Origin: Lachnospiraceae bacterium
GTDB taxonomy: Bacteria > Bacillota > Clostridia > Lachnospirales > Lachnospiraceae
NCBI GenBank assembly: GCA_014804755.1
Contig: JAAUZE010000028.1
Coordinates: 1 to 64,000 of the forward strand
Direction of reading: 5' to 3'
Length of the DNA stretch: 64,000 bases
The notes under the pieces were generated by a model. That model was not told the DNA's origin. It did no database searches and saw only the letters and a program-made list of their open reading frames with translations. The first letter of the stretch is position 1, and the number at the start of each line of letters is the position of its first letter. The position numbers and the translations under genes were made by a program. Below, piece after piece: positions 44,170 through 54,700 of the stretch.

Positions 44170-45180
44170 ATGGCTGCTACGATCAAAGATGTCGCAAAAC
44201 GGGCGGGTGTGTCCACAGCGACGGTCTCCAAGGTAATGAACGGTTCTTACTCCATTTCTCAGAGCACGGTTGAAACTGTGCGAAAAGCGATGGAAGAATT
44301 ACATTATTATCCGAACCTGCGCGCAAGAAATTTCGCAAAGCAGAGCACAAAACAAGTCCTGTTTCTCACAACGCTGGGCGAGAACGCCGGATTTTCCAAC
44401 CCCCATATGTTCGAGATTCTATCGGGGTTAGAGCATGTGCTCGGAAACAAGGGCTATCTGCTCGGTGTCAAAAGTACGACGCCCGCGGAGGCCCCGGAAT
44501 TTGTGCGTGAAATCTTTGACAGCAAAATGGTGGACGGCGTGGTGATTCACGCATCCGTCATTTCCAGACAGCTTGACGATCTCATCATTCAAAAAGAAAT
44601 CCCGCATATCGTGCTGGGACAGCCCAGCTTTTCCAGTCATTTCTGCTGGCTGGATATTGATAATAAGCTCGCCGGTGAAATGGCGGCGAATTTTCTTTTG
44701 CAGCGCGGGTATCAATCATTGGCATTTATCGGCGGAACGGATGAGGACAAAATTTCCGCGCATCGGCTGACAGGCGTCCTGTCCGTGCTCAAAGAATATG
44801 ATGTGATCGTTCCGAAGCATCATCTGCAATACGGGGAATCGGATTGTGACAGCGGGTTCCGGATGACGGAGCAGCTTTTGCAAAGCCCGAATCTGCCCGA
44901 TGCCATCATCTGCGCCAACAATTATATTGCATACGGCTGCGTCAATGCGCTCAAAGAAAATCAACTCAGGATTCCCGAGGATATGGGCATCCTGACCTTT
45001 GATGATTATCCGTTTTCCCAAATTCTGGAACCCAAGCTGACCGTCGTCAACATCGATGTGTACGATATGGGGATTCAGGCGGGAAAGCTGATCTTAAATA
45101 AAATGAAAAAACCAAATCTGCAAATACAATTTTACTGTACGCTTCCCTCCATCACGGTGCGAGGCTCTACGAAGGAGTGA
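44170..45180 (+). CDS. LacI-family transcriptional regulator (MalR-like)
   Basis: N-terminal headpiece ATIKDVAKRAGVSTATVSKVMNG and hinge NLRARNFAKQST, then a periplasmic-binding-like ligand domain (QVLFLTTLGENAG, LTFDDYPFSQILEPKLTVVNID). 336 aa, the normal length. It ends the maltodextrin gene cluster and likely represses it through the operator near 37965. A GGCGGGGCATCGG stretch lies before the ATG, which is not a strong ribosome site. Confidence 0.92.
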   Translation: MAATIKDVAKRAGVSTATVSKVMNGSYSISQSTVETVRKAMEELHYYPNLRARNFAKQSTKQVLFLTTLGENAGFSNPHMFEILSGLEHVLGNKGYLLGVKSTTPAEAPEFVREIFDSKMVDGVVIHASVISRQLDDLIIQKEIPHIVLGQPSFSSHFCWLDIDNKLAGEMAANFLLQRGYQSLAFIGGTDEDKISAHRLTGVLSVLKEYDVIVPKHHLQYGESDCDSGFRMTEQLLQSPNLPDAIICANNYIAYGCVNALKENQLRIPEDMGILTFDDYPFSQILEPKLTVVNIDVYDMGIQAGKLILNKMKKPNLQIQFYCTLPSITVRGSTKE

Positions 45181-45203
45181 GACATACCTATTCTTAAGCA
45201 GTG

Positions 45204-45280
45204 TAAAAAAGAACGCTGTGCGTTCTTTCGAAGAATCGCTAAAGCGATTCTTCCGGAACTGAGAAATTTCCTATAAGTTA
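45204..45280 (+). repeat. Hairpin-tail intergenic element C
   Basis: TAAAAAAGAACGC-TGT-GCGTTCTTT, then GAAGAATCGC/GCGATTCTTC, then tail CGGAACTGAGAAATTTCC-TATAAG. It lies 23 bp past the LacI gene stop. Confidence 0.8.
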
Positions 45281-45282
45281 AA

Positions 45283-45316
45283 GAAAGCAGGTTTCCCGTA
45301 AAAGAAACCTGCTTTC
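45283..45316. terminator. Hairpin between converging LacI and transketolase genes
   Basis: GAAAGCAGGTTTC and GAAACCTGCTTTC form a perfect 13-bp stem around eight bases. Confidence 0.8.
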
Positions 45317-45339
45317 TCATGTAACCCCCACAAATCTCA

Positions 45340-45370
45340 AAAGAATGGCGCGCAGCGCGACTCTTTTTTA
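45340..45370 (-). repeat. Element G: short hairpin carrying the transketolase stop codon
   Basis: On the minus strand TAAAAAAGAGTCGCGC-TGC-GCGCCATTCTTTT; the first three bases are the stop codon of the 45368-46309 gene. It lacks the conserved tail. Confidence 0.6.
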
Positions 45371-46309
45371 TCCAAGAAATTCCTTCACCTGTTTGTAAAT
45401 GCCCTCGCCGTCTAAGCCGTATTTCTCAACGAGTGCGTTCGCAGCGCCGGACTCGCCGAACACATCCTGCATACCGATCTTACATACCGGCGTCGGCGCA
45501 GACTTGCAAAGCGCATCGCACACAGCGCTTCCCAATCCGCCGATCACGGAATGCTCCTCCGCCGTCACGACCTTGCCCGTCTTTTTCGCGCTCGCAATGA
45601 TCAGCTCCTCGTCAAGCGGCTTGATCGTACAGATATTAATGACCTCAGCGCTCACGCCGTCCGCGGCAAGCTTTTCAGCAGCCTCTAACGCCGTCGCCAC
45701 GCAGATTCCGGTCGCAACGATCGTCACATCCGTTCCCTCGCGGAGCACCTCGCCCTTCCCAATCTTAAAAGAATATTCCGGTCTGTCGTTGATGACCGGC
45801 ACCGCACTTCTGCCGAACCGTAAATAAACCGGTCCTTCATGCTCTACCGCCGCGCGGACAGCCGCTTTTGCCTCCACATCGTCAGAAGGACACATCACGA
45901 CCATACCCGGAATCGTCCGCATCAGAGCAAGATCCTCGTTGCACTGGTGGCTCGCGCCGTCCTCGCCGACGGTAATGCCCGCATGCGTCGCACCGATCTT
46001 GACATTTAAATGCGGATATCCGACGGAATTGCGCACCTGCTCAAACGCGCGCCCCGCCGCAAACATCGCAAAGGAGCTGACAAACGGAATCTTGCCCGTC
46101 GTGGAAAGTCCCGCCGCAATTCCTACCATATTACACTCGGCGATCCCGCAGTCGATATGACGGTCGGGAAATGCCTTCTGAAACGTACTCGTTTTTGTTG
46201 CTCCCGCAAGATCGGCATCCAGGACAACAAGATTCGGATAGTCTTTGCCGACCTCTGCAAGTGCATTTCCATAACTCTCTCTCGTTGCTATTTTTTTCAC
46301 ATCTGCCAT
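45368..46309 (-). CDS. Transketolase, C-terminal subunit
   Basis: Pyrimidine-binding plus C-terminal domains of a split transketolase. VVLDADLAGATKTSTF, GIAECNMVGIAAGLSTTGKIPFVSSFA, and HEGPVYLRFGR are typical. With the N-terminal subunit (46309-47154) it forms the thiamine-diphosphate enzyme of the pentose phosphate pathway. The ATG overlaps the TAA of that gene by one base (TAATG). Confidence 0.93.
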   Translation of the reverse strand: MADVKKIATRESYGNALAEVGKDYPNLVVLDADLAGATKTSTFQKAFPDRHIDCGIAECNMVGIAAGLSTTGKIPFVSSFAMFAAGRAFEQVRNSVGYPHLNVKIGATHAGITVGEDGASHQCNEDLALMRTIPGMVVMCPSDDVEAKAAVRAAVEHEGPVYLRFGRSAVPVINDRPEYSFKIGKGEVLREGTDVTIVATGICVATALEAAEKLAADGVSAEVINICTIKPLDEELIIASAKKTGKVVTAEEHSVIGGLGSAVCDALCKSAPTPVCKIGMQDVFGESGAANALVEKYGLDGEGIYKQVKEFLG

Positions 46310-47154
46310 TATGCTTCACCTGCTTTCTCTAATTCGGTGTCGATCTTCTCCAAATCCGCCATTGCCACCGCAAACTCCTCGTCGTTCGGCGCTTTTCCGT
46401 GCCAGCCGGCGTTGTTCTCCATAAACGATACGCCCTTGCCCTTCACGCTGTGCACAATGATCGCGGTCGGCTTATCCTTCACAGTCTTTGCCTCGGCAAA
46501 CGCCGCGCGCAGCTCATCAAAATTATGTGCGTCCGCATTGATCAAATGGAAATTGAACGCCTCGAATTTCTTATCGATCGGATACGGCGAGCAGACGTCC
46601 TCGATCTTTCCGTCGATCTGCAGTCCGTTATTATCCACGATCACGCAAAGATTGTCTAAATTTCTCGCTCCCGCAAACATGGAAGCCTCCCAGACCTGTC
46701 CCTCCTGAATCTCGCCGTCGCCGAGCAGCGTGTATACACGATAATCTTTGTGATCCATCTTGCCCGCAAGCGCCATGCCGACCGCCGCGGAAATGCCCTG
46801 TCCGAGCGAACCGCTGCTCATATCCACGCCGGGAATATGCTTCATATCGGGATGTCCCTGTAAATAAGAACCGAGCTTACGTAGCGTAAGCAGGTCATCA
46901 ACCGGGAAAAAACCACGGTTTGCAAGCGCAGAATAGTAGCCGGGCGCCGTATGCCCCTTTGACAATACGAAACGATCCCTGTCCGGATCCTTCGGGTTAT
47001 CAGGATTAATATTCATTTCCTCAAAATACAAAAACGTATAGACATCCGCCGCCGAAAGCGAGCCTCCGGGATGCCCTGCCTTTGCGCTATGTACGGAAGA
47101 CACGATTCCCTTGCGCACTCGATTGGCAGCCTTGGCAAGTTCTAAATTTGTCAT
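46309..47154 (-). CDS. Transketolase, N-terminal subunit
   Basis: The thiamine-diphosphate-binding half: SAKAGHPGGSLSAADVYTFLYF, LGQGISAAVGMALAGK, LGDGEIQEGQVWEASMFAG, IVDNNGLQIDG. 281 aa, as usual for split transketolases. AAAGGAG lies eleven bases before the ATG. The pair may also function with sugars other than pentose phosphates. Confidence 0.94.
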   Translation of the reverse strand: MTNLELAKAANRVRKGIVSSVHSAKAGHPGGSLSAADVYTFLYFEEMNINPDNPKDPDRDRFVLSKGHTAPGYYSALANRGFFPVDDLLTLRKLGSYLQGHPDMKHIPGVDMSSGSLGQGISAAVGMALAGKMDHKDYRVYTLLGDGEIQEGQVWEASMFAGARNLDNLCVIVDNNGLQIDGKIEDVCSPYPIDKKFEAFNFHLINADAHNFDELRAAFAEAKTVKDKPTAIIVHSVKGKGVSFMENNAGWHGKAPNDEEFAVAMADLEKIDTELEKAGEA

Positions 47155-47294
47155 GTTTTACGATACTCCTTTCTTTTTCGAAGGGGTTTTCCGCATAACG
47201 GTCCACGATCCCGACGCGCCCCTTTCCGGATGGTTTTCGTCAAATCAAGCTGACTTTATTCTAACACAGATAAAAAACCGCGACAATGCGTTTT

Positions 47295-47948
47295 TTATTT
47301 TTCCTCCGCAAGCTCCCGCTCCATCACAATCCGCTCGGGCAGATTTTCTTCCAGCCATTCCTCCTGCATTCGCTCGCGATACATCGTGCGCACCTGCTTC
47401 AGCCCGCGCAGGCGTTCCTCCAGCTTAATAAGCCGCAGCGCCTGCTGCTCGATCTCCATGCTCAGATTTTTCTTGTTCTGCCATGCGCACCACCGCCTCG
47501 ACGCCTCGCTGTCATAATTGCAGAAAAATGCATAGCCCTTGTAAATCGAACGGGTGAGAAAAACCCAATCGATCGCATAAAACAGCTCTCTGAAAACATA
47601 AATTATGGCAGCGATATATTTGAGCGTCACCTCAGCGAATGAATCCGTGATCTGTTGCGATATCATGACCTGCTCACGGAGCAGGGTCTCCATCAGCATA
47701 CGCAGCAAAAAGAAGACCGTCAGCATGATCAGACTGAAACGAAGCGACCTCTTTATGCCATCCCACCTTTTACGCATGCCCGTAAGCTCCGCGCTCCCGG
47801 CAGCAACTTCATTCTCCAGCTCATACAATTCAAAACGCATCTGCGCCACCGCAAGCGTCTCGCCTTTCATACCCGCAGCTTCCATCATCTCCTCGGGAAT
47901 ATATTCCGTATCGCTTGTCTGTGTCTGCCAAGCCGCTTCCTGCTCCAT
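47295..47948 (-). CDS. Hypothetical membrane protein with coiled-coil flanks
   Basis: Family not recognised. Residues ~1-65 are helical and acidic; two hydrophobic segments follow (FSLIMLTVFFLLRMLMETLL, and AAIIYVFRELFYAI). The C-terminal ~70 residues form a charged coiled coil (EIEQQALRLIKLEERLRGLKQ). It lies between the transketolase genes and the divergent DUF885 gene. The ATG at 47948 is the first Met; no strong ribosome site was seen. Confidence 0.55.
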   Translation of the reverse strand: MEQEAAWQTQTSDTEYIPEEMMEAAGMKGETLAVAQMRFELYELENEVAAGSAELTGMRKRWDGIKRSLRFSLIMLTVFFLLRMLMETLLREQVMISQQITDSFAEVTLKYIAAIIYVFRELFYAIDWVFLTRSIYKGYAFFCNYDSEASRRWCAWQNKKNLSMEIEQQALRLIKLEERLRGLKQVRTMYRERMQEEWLEENLPERIVMERELAEEK

Positions 47949-48045
47949 AAAAACACCTGCCTCCGCACCATTTTCTGCCCGTCCCGCAGTTCAGCTTTGC
48001 GTATGTTTCTCATATATTGTAAAAAATATGCTCTGAACTGACAAC

Positions 48046-49974
48046 ATGCCTGTGATTCATCGCAAAAATCATTCCACCCTACATTCCAACCCATCAACCA
48101 AAGCAACACCCTACACCCGCAAGGTCCGCTGCCGTCTGTTCCTTTACGCAGCGACGCTGCTTGCTCTTTTCGGCATCAGCCTGTTTGTGACGCACTGCCG
48201 CCTGCCAAAAAAAGAACACGAAAAGCTGTTACAGCTCTCAAATGACCTCATCGCATACGAGCTTACCGACAACAGCCTAAACCTGCACTACACCATGGTG
48301 CATCCTGAAGCTTTTGCCTTATCAAGCCGTTACGAGCTTGACCCTGCGCAGGTTTCCCTGCCCGTCTATACCGAGGACACCGTCGCCGTGACGGCAGCCG
48401 CCTATTCCTCTTTTATGACACAATTGTCGGAAATCGATGTGCACAAGCTCTCAAAGCATGATGCCTGGATCTATCGTATCATGGAGCATTCTCTGAGCAG
48501 CAGTCTGCGCGAGGTGACCATGCCCTTTTATGGGGAACCCCTCTCGCCATCCTCCGGGGAACAGACTTCCTTGCTGATCCTGTTTGCCGAGTACCGAATC
48601 CGCTCCTGTGAGGATGCGGAGCGCTATCTTGGCACGCTTTCCTGCGTCGGCGATTACTTTGACGGTCTGCTTCTCTATGAGCAGGAAAAAGCCGCGGCAG
48701 GACTTTTTATGTCGGATGCCGCCGTCTCAAAGGTCATCGCACAGTGTGACACACTCTGCACAAAAGAACAGCTGGAACAGGGCAGCCATTTCCTACAGAT
48801 CACCTTCCGTTCGCGCCTTCAGGCGCTTCTCGACGAAGGGCTCTGTACCGAGACAGAAATGGAACAATATCTTGCCAGAAACGATGCCATCCTCACCGAG
48901 TTGGTGGCACCCGCATATGCCCGCCTTGCCGACGGGCTGTTTCTCTTAAAGGGCAGCGGCACAAACAGTCAGGGACTTTGTCATTATGAGGAAGGCCGCC
49001 GCTACTATGAGACACGGCTTGCCTCTCTCACCGGCTCCTCCCGTACACCCGAAGAAATTATGACACTACTGACAGAAAACTTCGCTTCCGACTATGACGA
49101 GCTTATACAAATCGCATCTGCACTGACGGAGGCATTCTCCGACTCGACACAGGCTTTACTGACCGCGCCGGAGCTGCTTAACGCCTATTCCCCCGAAGAA
49201 ATGCTTAACGATCTGCGTGCGCGTATCACGGCAGACTTCCCCGCCGTTCCCGATACGGTCTCTTACGAGATCAAACCCGTGGACGATGCGCTCAGCCCCT
49301 ATACGAGTCCTGCTTTTTATATGGTCCCCGCGATCGACGACTATCGGAATAACAGTATCTACATCAATTACGGGAATGAACCGGATTCTCTGGCGCTTTA
49401 TACAACGCTCGCGCACGAGGGCTATCCGGGGCATCTGTACCAAAGCGTCTATCATCTGAACGACATGAACGCCGATTCTTTCATGCCCTTGGAGGGAATT
49501 CTTTCCTACGGCGGCTATGCCGAGGGCTGGGCAACCTACGTCGAAGATCTGTCATACACCTATGCCGCGCAGCTGATGCAGGAGTCCTGCACACAGCTCC
49601 CGGATTCCGGGGCGTATGCCCTGCTCTGCGATTTTTACCGGATCGATCGCCGCATTCAGCTCTGTCTGTACTCCATGCTGGATGTCTCAATCCACTATTA
49701 CGGCATGACATTTGAAGAAACCTCGGCAATGCTCAGCGCTTACGGCATAAGCGACACGGACGTCATAAATTCGATCTATGAATACATCGTGGAAGAACCG
49801 GTCAATTACCTGAAATACTATCTCGGCTATTTGGAAATCGTCTCCTTAAAAGACGCCGCAAAGGAAGTCTGGGGGGATGCGTACAGCGACATGCGTTTTC
49901 ATACTTTTTTCCTCTCCGCGGGTCCTGCGCCGTTTTCCATGCTGCGGGAGGCGCTTCCTTCTTTTGCCCCCTAG
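48046..49974 (+). CDS. DUF885 family predicted zinc metalloprotein, membrane-anchored
   Basis: An N-terminal membrane helix (about 30-47, FLYAATLLALFGISLFVTHC) puts the rest outside the cell. The DUF885 core motif HEGYPGH (HExxxH zinc-type variant) appears near residue 465, and GYAEGWATYVEDL some 40 residues later supplies the third ligand region. Members are thought to be peptidases. 642 aa, somewhat longer than many homologues. The ribosome site before the ATG is weak. Confidence 0.82.
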   Translation: MPVIHRKNHSTLHSNPSTKATPYTRKVRCRLFLYAATLLALFGISLFVTHCRLPKKEHEKLLQLSNDLIAYELTDNSLNLHYTMVHPEAFALSSRYELDPAQVSLPVYTEDTVAVTAAAYSSFMTQLSEIDVHKLSKHDAWIYRIMEHSLSSSLREVTMPFYGEPLSPSSGEQTSLLILFAEYRIRSCEDAERYLGTLSCVGDYFDGLLLYEQEKAAAGLFMSDAAVSKVIAQCDTLCTKEQLEQGSHFLQITFRSRLQALLDEGLCTETEMEQYLARNDAILTELVAPAYARLADGLFLLKGSGTNSQGLCHYEEGRRYYETRLASLTGSSRTPEEIMTLLTENFASDYDELIQIASALTEAFSDSTQALLTAPELLNAYSPEEMLNDLRARITADFPAVPDTVSYEIKPVDDALSPYTSPAFYMVPAIDDYRNNSIYINYGNEPDSLALYTTLAHEGYPGHLYQSVYHLNDMNADSFMPLEGILSYGGYAEGWATYVEDLSYTYAAQLMQESCTQLPDSGAYALLCDFYRIDRRIQLCLYSMLDVSIHYYGMTFEETSAMLSAYGISDTDVINSIYEYIVEEPVNYLKYYLGYLEIVSLKDAAKEVWGDAYSDMRFHTFFLSAGPAPFSMLREALPSFAP

Positions 49975-50012
49975 TCAAAAACCTCGCATGTCCCCTTGTA
50001 CCAATGCGACCC

Positions 50013-50462
50013 TTACTTTTGCTCCTCAAAAAAACGAATCATATTCGTCAGGGCGCCTGCGAGCACCTTTCTTTCATCCGGGTCAAGGCGTCCTGTGATA
50101 CATTCGATCATGTGCTCATGAAAACGTTTATGCTCGCGGTACGCCCGCCGTCCCGTCTCCGTGAGTGAAACAAGCACCACCCTGCGATCCTCCTCACTCC
50201 GCACCCGGTTCACATATCCCTTTTTCACAAGGCTGTTCACGGATATGGTAAGCGTACCCGTCGTCACGCGCAAAGACTTTGCGACACTGCTCATATTTTT
50301 CGGCACGCTGTCTCCGATCGCGTCAATGACATGAATGTCATTAATCGTCAGATTCAGATGCTCTCCCTTTTTCAGAGCCTTTTCTTCTATGATAAGAATA
50401 TCATGAAAAAGCTGCACAAACAGCTTATTGAGACACTCACTGATCTCCATATTCCAAACCAT
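50013..50462 (-). CDS. MarR-family transcriptional regulator
   Basis: Winged-helix protein of 149 aa: SSVAKSLRVTTGTLTISVNSLVKKGYVNRVRSEEDRRVVLVSLTETG is the classic MarR helix-turn-helix and wing. It overlaps the end of the SGNH hydrolase gene by 14-26 bases depending on the start (50462 or 50450), so it is co-transcribed. Target and ligand unknown. Confidence 0.9.
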   Translation of the reverse strand: MVWNMEISECLNKLFVQLFHDILIIEEKALKKGEHLNLTINDIHVIDAIGDSVPKNMSSVAKSLRVTTGTLTISVNSLVKKGYVNRVRSEEDRRVVLVSLTETGRRAYREHKRFHEHMIECITGRLDPDERKVLAGALTNMIRFFEEQK

Positions 50463-51570
50463 GCCCTTTCCGCCAACCCATAAACTCCCTTATCTTCTGC
50501 GTCAGAATCTCGGCAGTCTTTTGATGCGTCCGTTTACTCGGATGACAATCCGCGCCGATCCCGTCCGCCTCATCCTGTTCGGGAAGCACAAGATACCCGA
50601 TCCGCACTTCGGGGTGCGCCTTTGCAAAACGCGCCGCCTGTCTCTCCTCCTCCTCACATAAATTCTGACCCATAACGCCAAGCGTGCAGAGGATTGCCGC
50701 CTGCGGGTTCTGCTCATGAATCTGCTCTAAAAAAGCATAATATTTACCTGCAAAATAAGCCTGCCGCTCCGGTATCTTTCTGACATAACTGTCATCATTT
50801 GTGCCAAGATGCAGGACGATCAGCTCCGGCATGAATTGTGCGCTGTCCCACCGTTCAGGCTCAAGTCCTAATTTCTCACATAATCTTTTATCGCGGTATG
50901 GGTATAACTCCGGCATCAGAATTTCTTCCAGCGGCTCATTGACGTCCTCCGGAATCCAGTTTGTGATCACGCCGATGCCGCTCCATGAAACGAGCTGATA
51001 ATCTGCGTTCAGCGCATTTGCCGTCAGAACCGCATATGCTTCTTCCGGATTTTCCTGTGTAGTCGTAAACGTATCTTGATTCAGGACGCCTTCGTTTCCG
51101 TAACCGCAAGTGATGGAATCCCCAATGATTTCCATGCGATGCAGCCGATCGAGCGTCCTTGTGACATACGTGTCATATTCTGTTTCCTGTTCCCCGCTTC
51201 CTGCTTCTCCGCTCCCACAGGTAATGTCGAATTCTTTGACACCGACAAGCCCAAACGCCGCCTCCGACATCTTGACAAGGCGGAGCTTCACCTTTCGTGC
51301 CTGCTCCTCCTCAAAAATCACAAAATCCTCCTCCGGTTTCGTCAGCGCTCTTCTCACGGCAGGCTGCGCCCCATCGTCCAGATAAACCGCAAACCACCCT
51401 AAAAGACTTTCCTCCTGCGGCGTTACATCCGTACACATCGTCACACAGATTCGGCTCGCCACCGTCTCAAATTCAAGATAAGATGCCGAAAAACCAAGGT
51501 AAAGAATCTCGCCGACCTGCGTCGTCCTCCCCATGATCTTCATACGCTCACTGTTCGGTTTTACTTTCAT
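50437..51570 (-). CDS. SGNH/GDSL hydrolase, carbohydrate esterase 2-like
   Basis: Catalytic Ser in EIIGDSITCGYGNEG, block III GTNDDSY, and DCHPSKRTH with the Asp-His pair. The N-terminal ~110 residues form a jelly-roll-like domain before the hydrolase, the arrangement of CE2 acetyl-xylan esterases. No signal peptide is seen, so it probably acts on imported acetylated sugars. Start at 51570 is preferred over 51609. It overlaps the MarR gene. Confidence 0.82.
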   Translation of the reverse strand: MKVKPNSERMKIMGRTTQVGEILYLGFSASYLEFETVASRICVTMCTDVTPQEESLLGWFAVYLDDGAQPAVRRALTKPEEDFVIFEEEQARKVKLRLVKMSEAAFGLVGVKEFDITCGSGEAGSGEQETEYDTYVTRTLDRLHRMEIIGDSITCGYGNEGVLNQDTFTTTQENPEEAYAVLTANALNADYQLVSWSGIGVITNWIPEDVNEPLEEILMPELYPYRDKRLCEKLGLEPERWDSAQFMPELIVLHLGTNDDSYVRKIPERQAYFAGKYYAFLEQIHEQNPQAAILCTLGVMGQNLCEEEERQAARFAKAHPEVRIGYLVLPEQDEADGIGADCHPSKRTHQKTAEILTQKIREFMGWRKGHGLEYGDQ

Positions 51571-51611
51571 TCTCTTATTACCCCCACGAAACCATTTCCA
51601 TTTACTCATAC

Positions 51612-51731
51612 AATCATTTCAGAAGAATCGCTATGCGATTCTTCGAAAGAATTTCGCGCCAGCGAATTTTTTTTAACTTATAGGAAACTTCACAATCCCG
51701 AAAGAATCCGCCTTTTGCGGATTCTTTTTTA
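51612..51731 (-). repeat. Hairpin-tail intergenic element F (two units)
   Basis: Minus strand: TAAAAAAGAATCCGC/GCGGATTCTTT, whose TAA is the stop of the permease gene; tail CGGGATTGTGAAGTTTCC-TATAAG. A second unit follows with AATTCGC/GCGAAATT and GAAGAATCGC/GCGATTCTTC and a decayed tail. Confidence 0.8.
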
Positions 51732-54700
51732 CTCAATCGACTTTAGCGACTCCGCCATATTGATCCTTTGCAGCTTGAGGTACATGACCCCGTTGACAAG
51801 CATCGCAAATACAAAGGTCAGCACAATGCCGAATACGTAGGACCGCGGCAGAATGCGCACCTGAAAATTCACGATATCAATATCAATCTTATCCATAACA
51901 AAGCGATGCAGCCAGATGCCGATCGGAATTCCCACGACCGCGCCCATTCCCGTCAGCACCAGATTTTCGCGGAACACATACGCCGCCGTCTCCGCCGGAT
52001 AAAAGCCGAGCACCTTGATCGTCGCGATCTCACGGATACGCTCCGTAATATTGATATTGGTGAGATTATACAACACAATGAACGCGAGCGCAGCCGCGCA
52101 GAAGGTCACCAGCACCACAATATAATTCAGACTCGACATCATGCTCGTAAAGCGCTGCTTCATGTCCTCCGTGATGTTCGCGGAAGCCGTGTTCTCCTCA
52201 CTCATGATCCTTGCGCCCACCTCATGCACATCCTGCCCTTCGGCGATGTTACACCACATACTTTTATATTCCGGCTCCCTGCCAAGCTGACCGGAATAGG
52301 TTTCCGCACAAAGATAAACGTAATTATACACATAATTCGTGCAGATCCCGCTGACCTTCACATGAAGCTCTCTCATGTCCCCATCTCTGATCGTCACGGT
52401 ATCGCCGATTTGAAGTCCCAGCTTTTGTGCACATTTCGAAGAAATCACTGCCTCTCCGACTCCGGGATACGCGATCGCCTCCCCCTTTTCGTCAAACAGC
52501 CTGAGTACTTCCGTGATCTGCTCCGCATCCTCCGGCACAACCAGATCGATCGACTTTGTGATGCGGTTAAACGAAATATCAACTGACGTCTGCATATAAT
52601 AAATGCTGCTCTCAAGCATTCCCTGTGTATCCTCTGCAAATTCCACCCGCTGCGCGTCGGTCGGCGCGTTTCTGAACGAAACCGCCATGTCGTACGTCTG
52701 GATACGATCATACTGCTCGGTCACGACATCCGCAATAGAATCCTTGATGCCGAGCCCTGTCAGCAGCAGCGCCGTACAGCCGCCGACGCCGAGTACCATC
52801 ATAAAAAATCGTTTTTTATAGCGGAAAATATTACGTGCGGAAACTTTATGTAAAAATTTCATGCGTTTCCAGACAAACGGGATATATTCCAAAAAGATCC
52901 GCTTTCCTGCCTTCGGCGTTTTCGGGCGGATGAGTTCTGCCGCAACGCTGCCGAGTTCCATACGACATGACAGCCATGTCGTTCCGATAGAGCAGATCAG
53001 GGCAACAACAACAGAAATACCTGCCAGCGGTACGTCGATCAAATATCCGCTTCCGCCAACCGAATACATGATTCCGTAAACCGTCCAGATCACATTCGGG
53101 AATACATAGCTTCCGATCAGAAAACCGCTGATACAGCCGATCATCGCCGCGCTCCCCGAATAAACCATATATTTTCCCATGATCGCCGCCTTGCTGTAGC
53201 CAAGCGCTTTCAATACGCCGATCTGTGTCCGCTGCTCCTCCACCATGCGGTTCATGGTCGTGATACATACGAGCGCCGCCACAAGGAAAAAGAAAACGGG
53301 AAATACATTGGCCATTCCCGCCACAATACTCGAATCATTGTCAAAGGAGACGTATCCGATATTTTCATTCCGCGTCAGCAGGTAATAGGAGGGCTTTTCC
53401 AGTTCCTCCAGCTCGTTTATCGCGTCGTCGATCTCCTGCTGCCCCTCGTCGATCTTCGACTCATATTCCGAACGTCCGTCCTCATACTCCGTCCATCCGT
53501 CGTCCAGCTCCGCCTGCGCCTCATGAAGCGTCACATACGCATCCGATATCTCATAAAAACTTTCCTGCACCTGCACAAGCTGCTCCGCCAGCACGCTGCG
53601 CTGCGCCCGAAGCGCCGCCAGATTGGTCTGAAGTGTTTCTAAGGTCTGCGTGACTTCCTGGATCTGTGCCTGCAGTTCCTGCATCTGCGCCTGCATTGCT
53701 GCAAGCTCTTCCGCGGAAAGCTGTCCGCCTCCCTGCATCTGCGCCTGCATTGCCGCAAGCTCCTCCGCCGAAAGCTGTCCTGCTCCCTGCATCCCCGCCT
53801 GCATCTGCTCCAACTCCCGAAGCTGCGCGAGTCCGTTGTTTACCTCTTCGATCGCTTCTTCCAGCTGCCGGATGCCGTCGTCGATGTCCGCAAGTCCCTG
53901 CGTCAGCGCCGTCTCCGCATCTTTCAGCTCCTGCTCCTGTTCCTCCAGCAGCTTCCGATTATCGTCAATCTCCTGCTGCGCCTTCGTCAATTCCTCAAAC
54001 GCGTCCGCAAGCTCCTCCTCCGCTTTTGCTGCCTCGTCATCCAGCGTTTCCTGCGCCTCGTCGATCTCCTTGCGCGCATCACTGACAACACTGTCATAAC
54101 GGCGGTCGTTCGCTGCGATCAACAGCCCCTCTATTTCATCCTGATGCGCATCCGCTTCCTCCTGATACGCGTCGGAGTGAATCTCCAGATCGGAATCAAG
54201 CTTCACATACAGCTCCGAATAATAGTCAAAACAAAATCCTTCCACGGGCATATAAGCAAAACAGGACACCACGCCGTTTCCGACCGAAGTGTTCCCGCGC
54301 TCAAAATTCAAATAAGCCGGCGAAGAGACCAGTCCGACAATCTTATATTCCCGAAATGTAAGCAACTCCAAAGTATCCTCGCTGTTATCCTCCGCAACAT
54401 AGAATACCTCACCGATGACATCCTCCGAAAAAACATGGTCATCAACGACGCACTCGTCCGCCGCCTCCGGCATTCTGCCCGCCCGAAGCTCAAGCGTGTT
54501 CAGCTCCTGCGTCATGGAATGCACACTTGCAACACGCGACGCGTCATCCTCTCCCATATAATAGATCACATCGGCAAAGACTGCACCCTCCGCCGCACGC
54601 ACGTACGGAAGCGAGGAAAACGCGTCCACATCCTGCTCTTCAAGCCCGAATGTGGAGATCAGCCGGTAATCATAAAGCTGATGCTTCGTCACATACGCAT

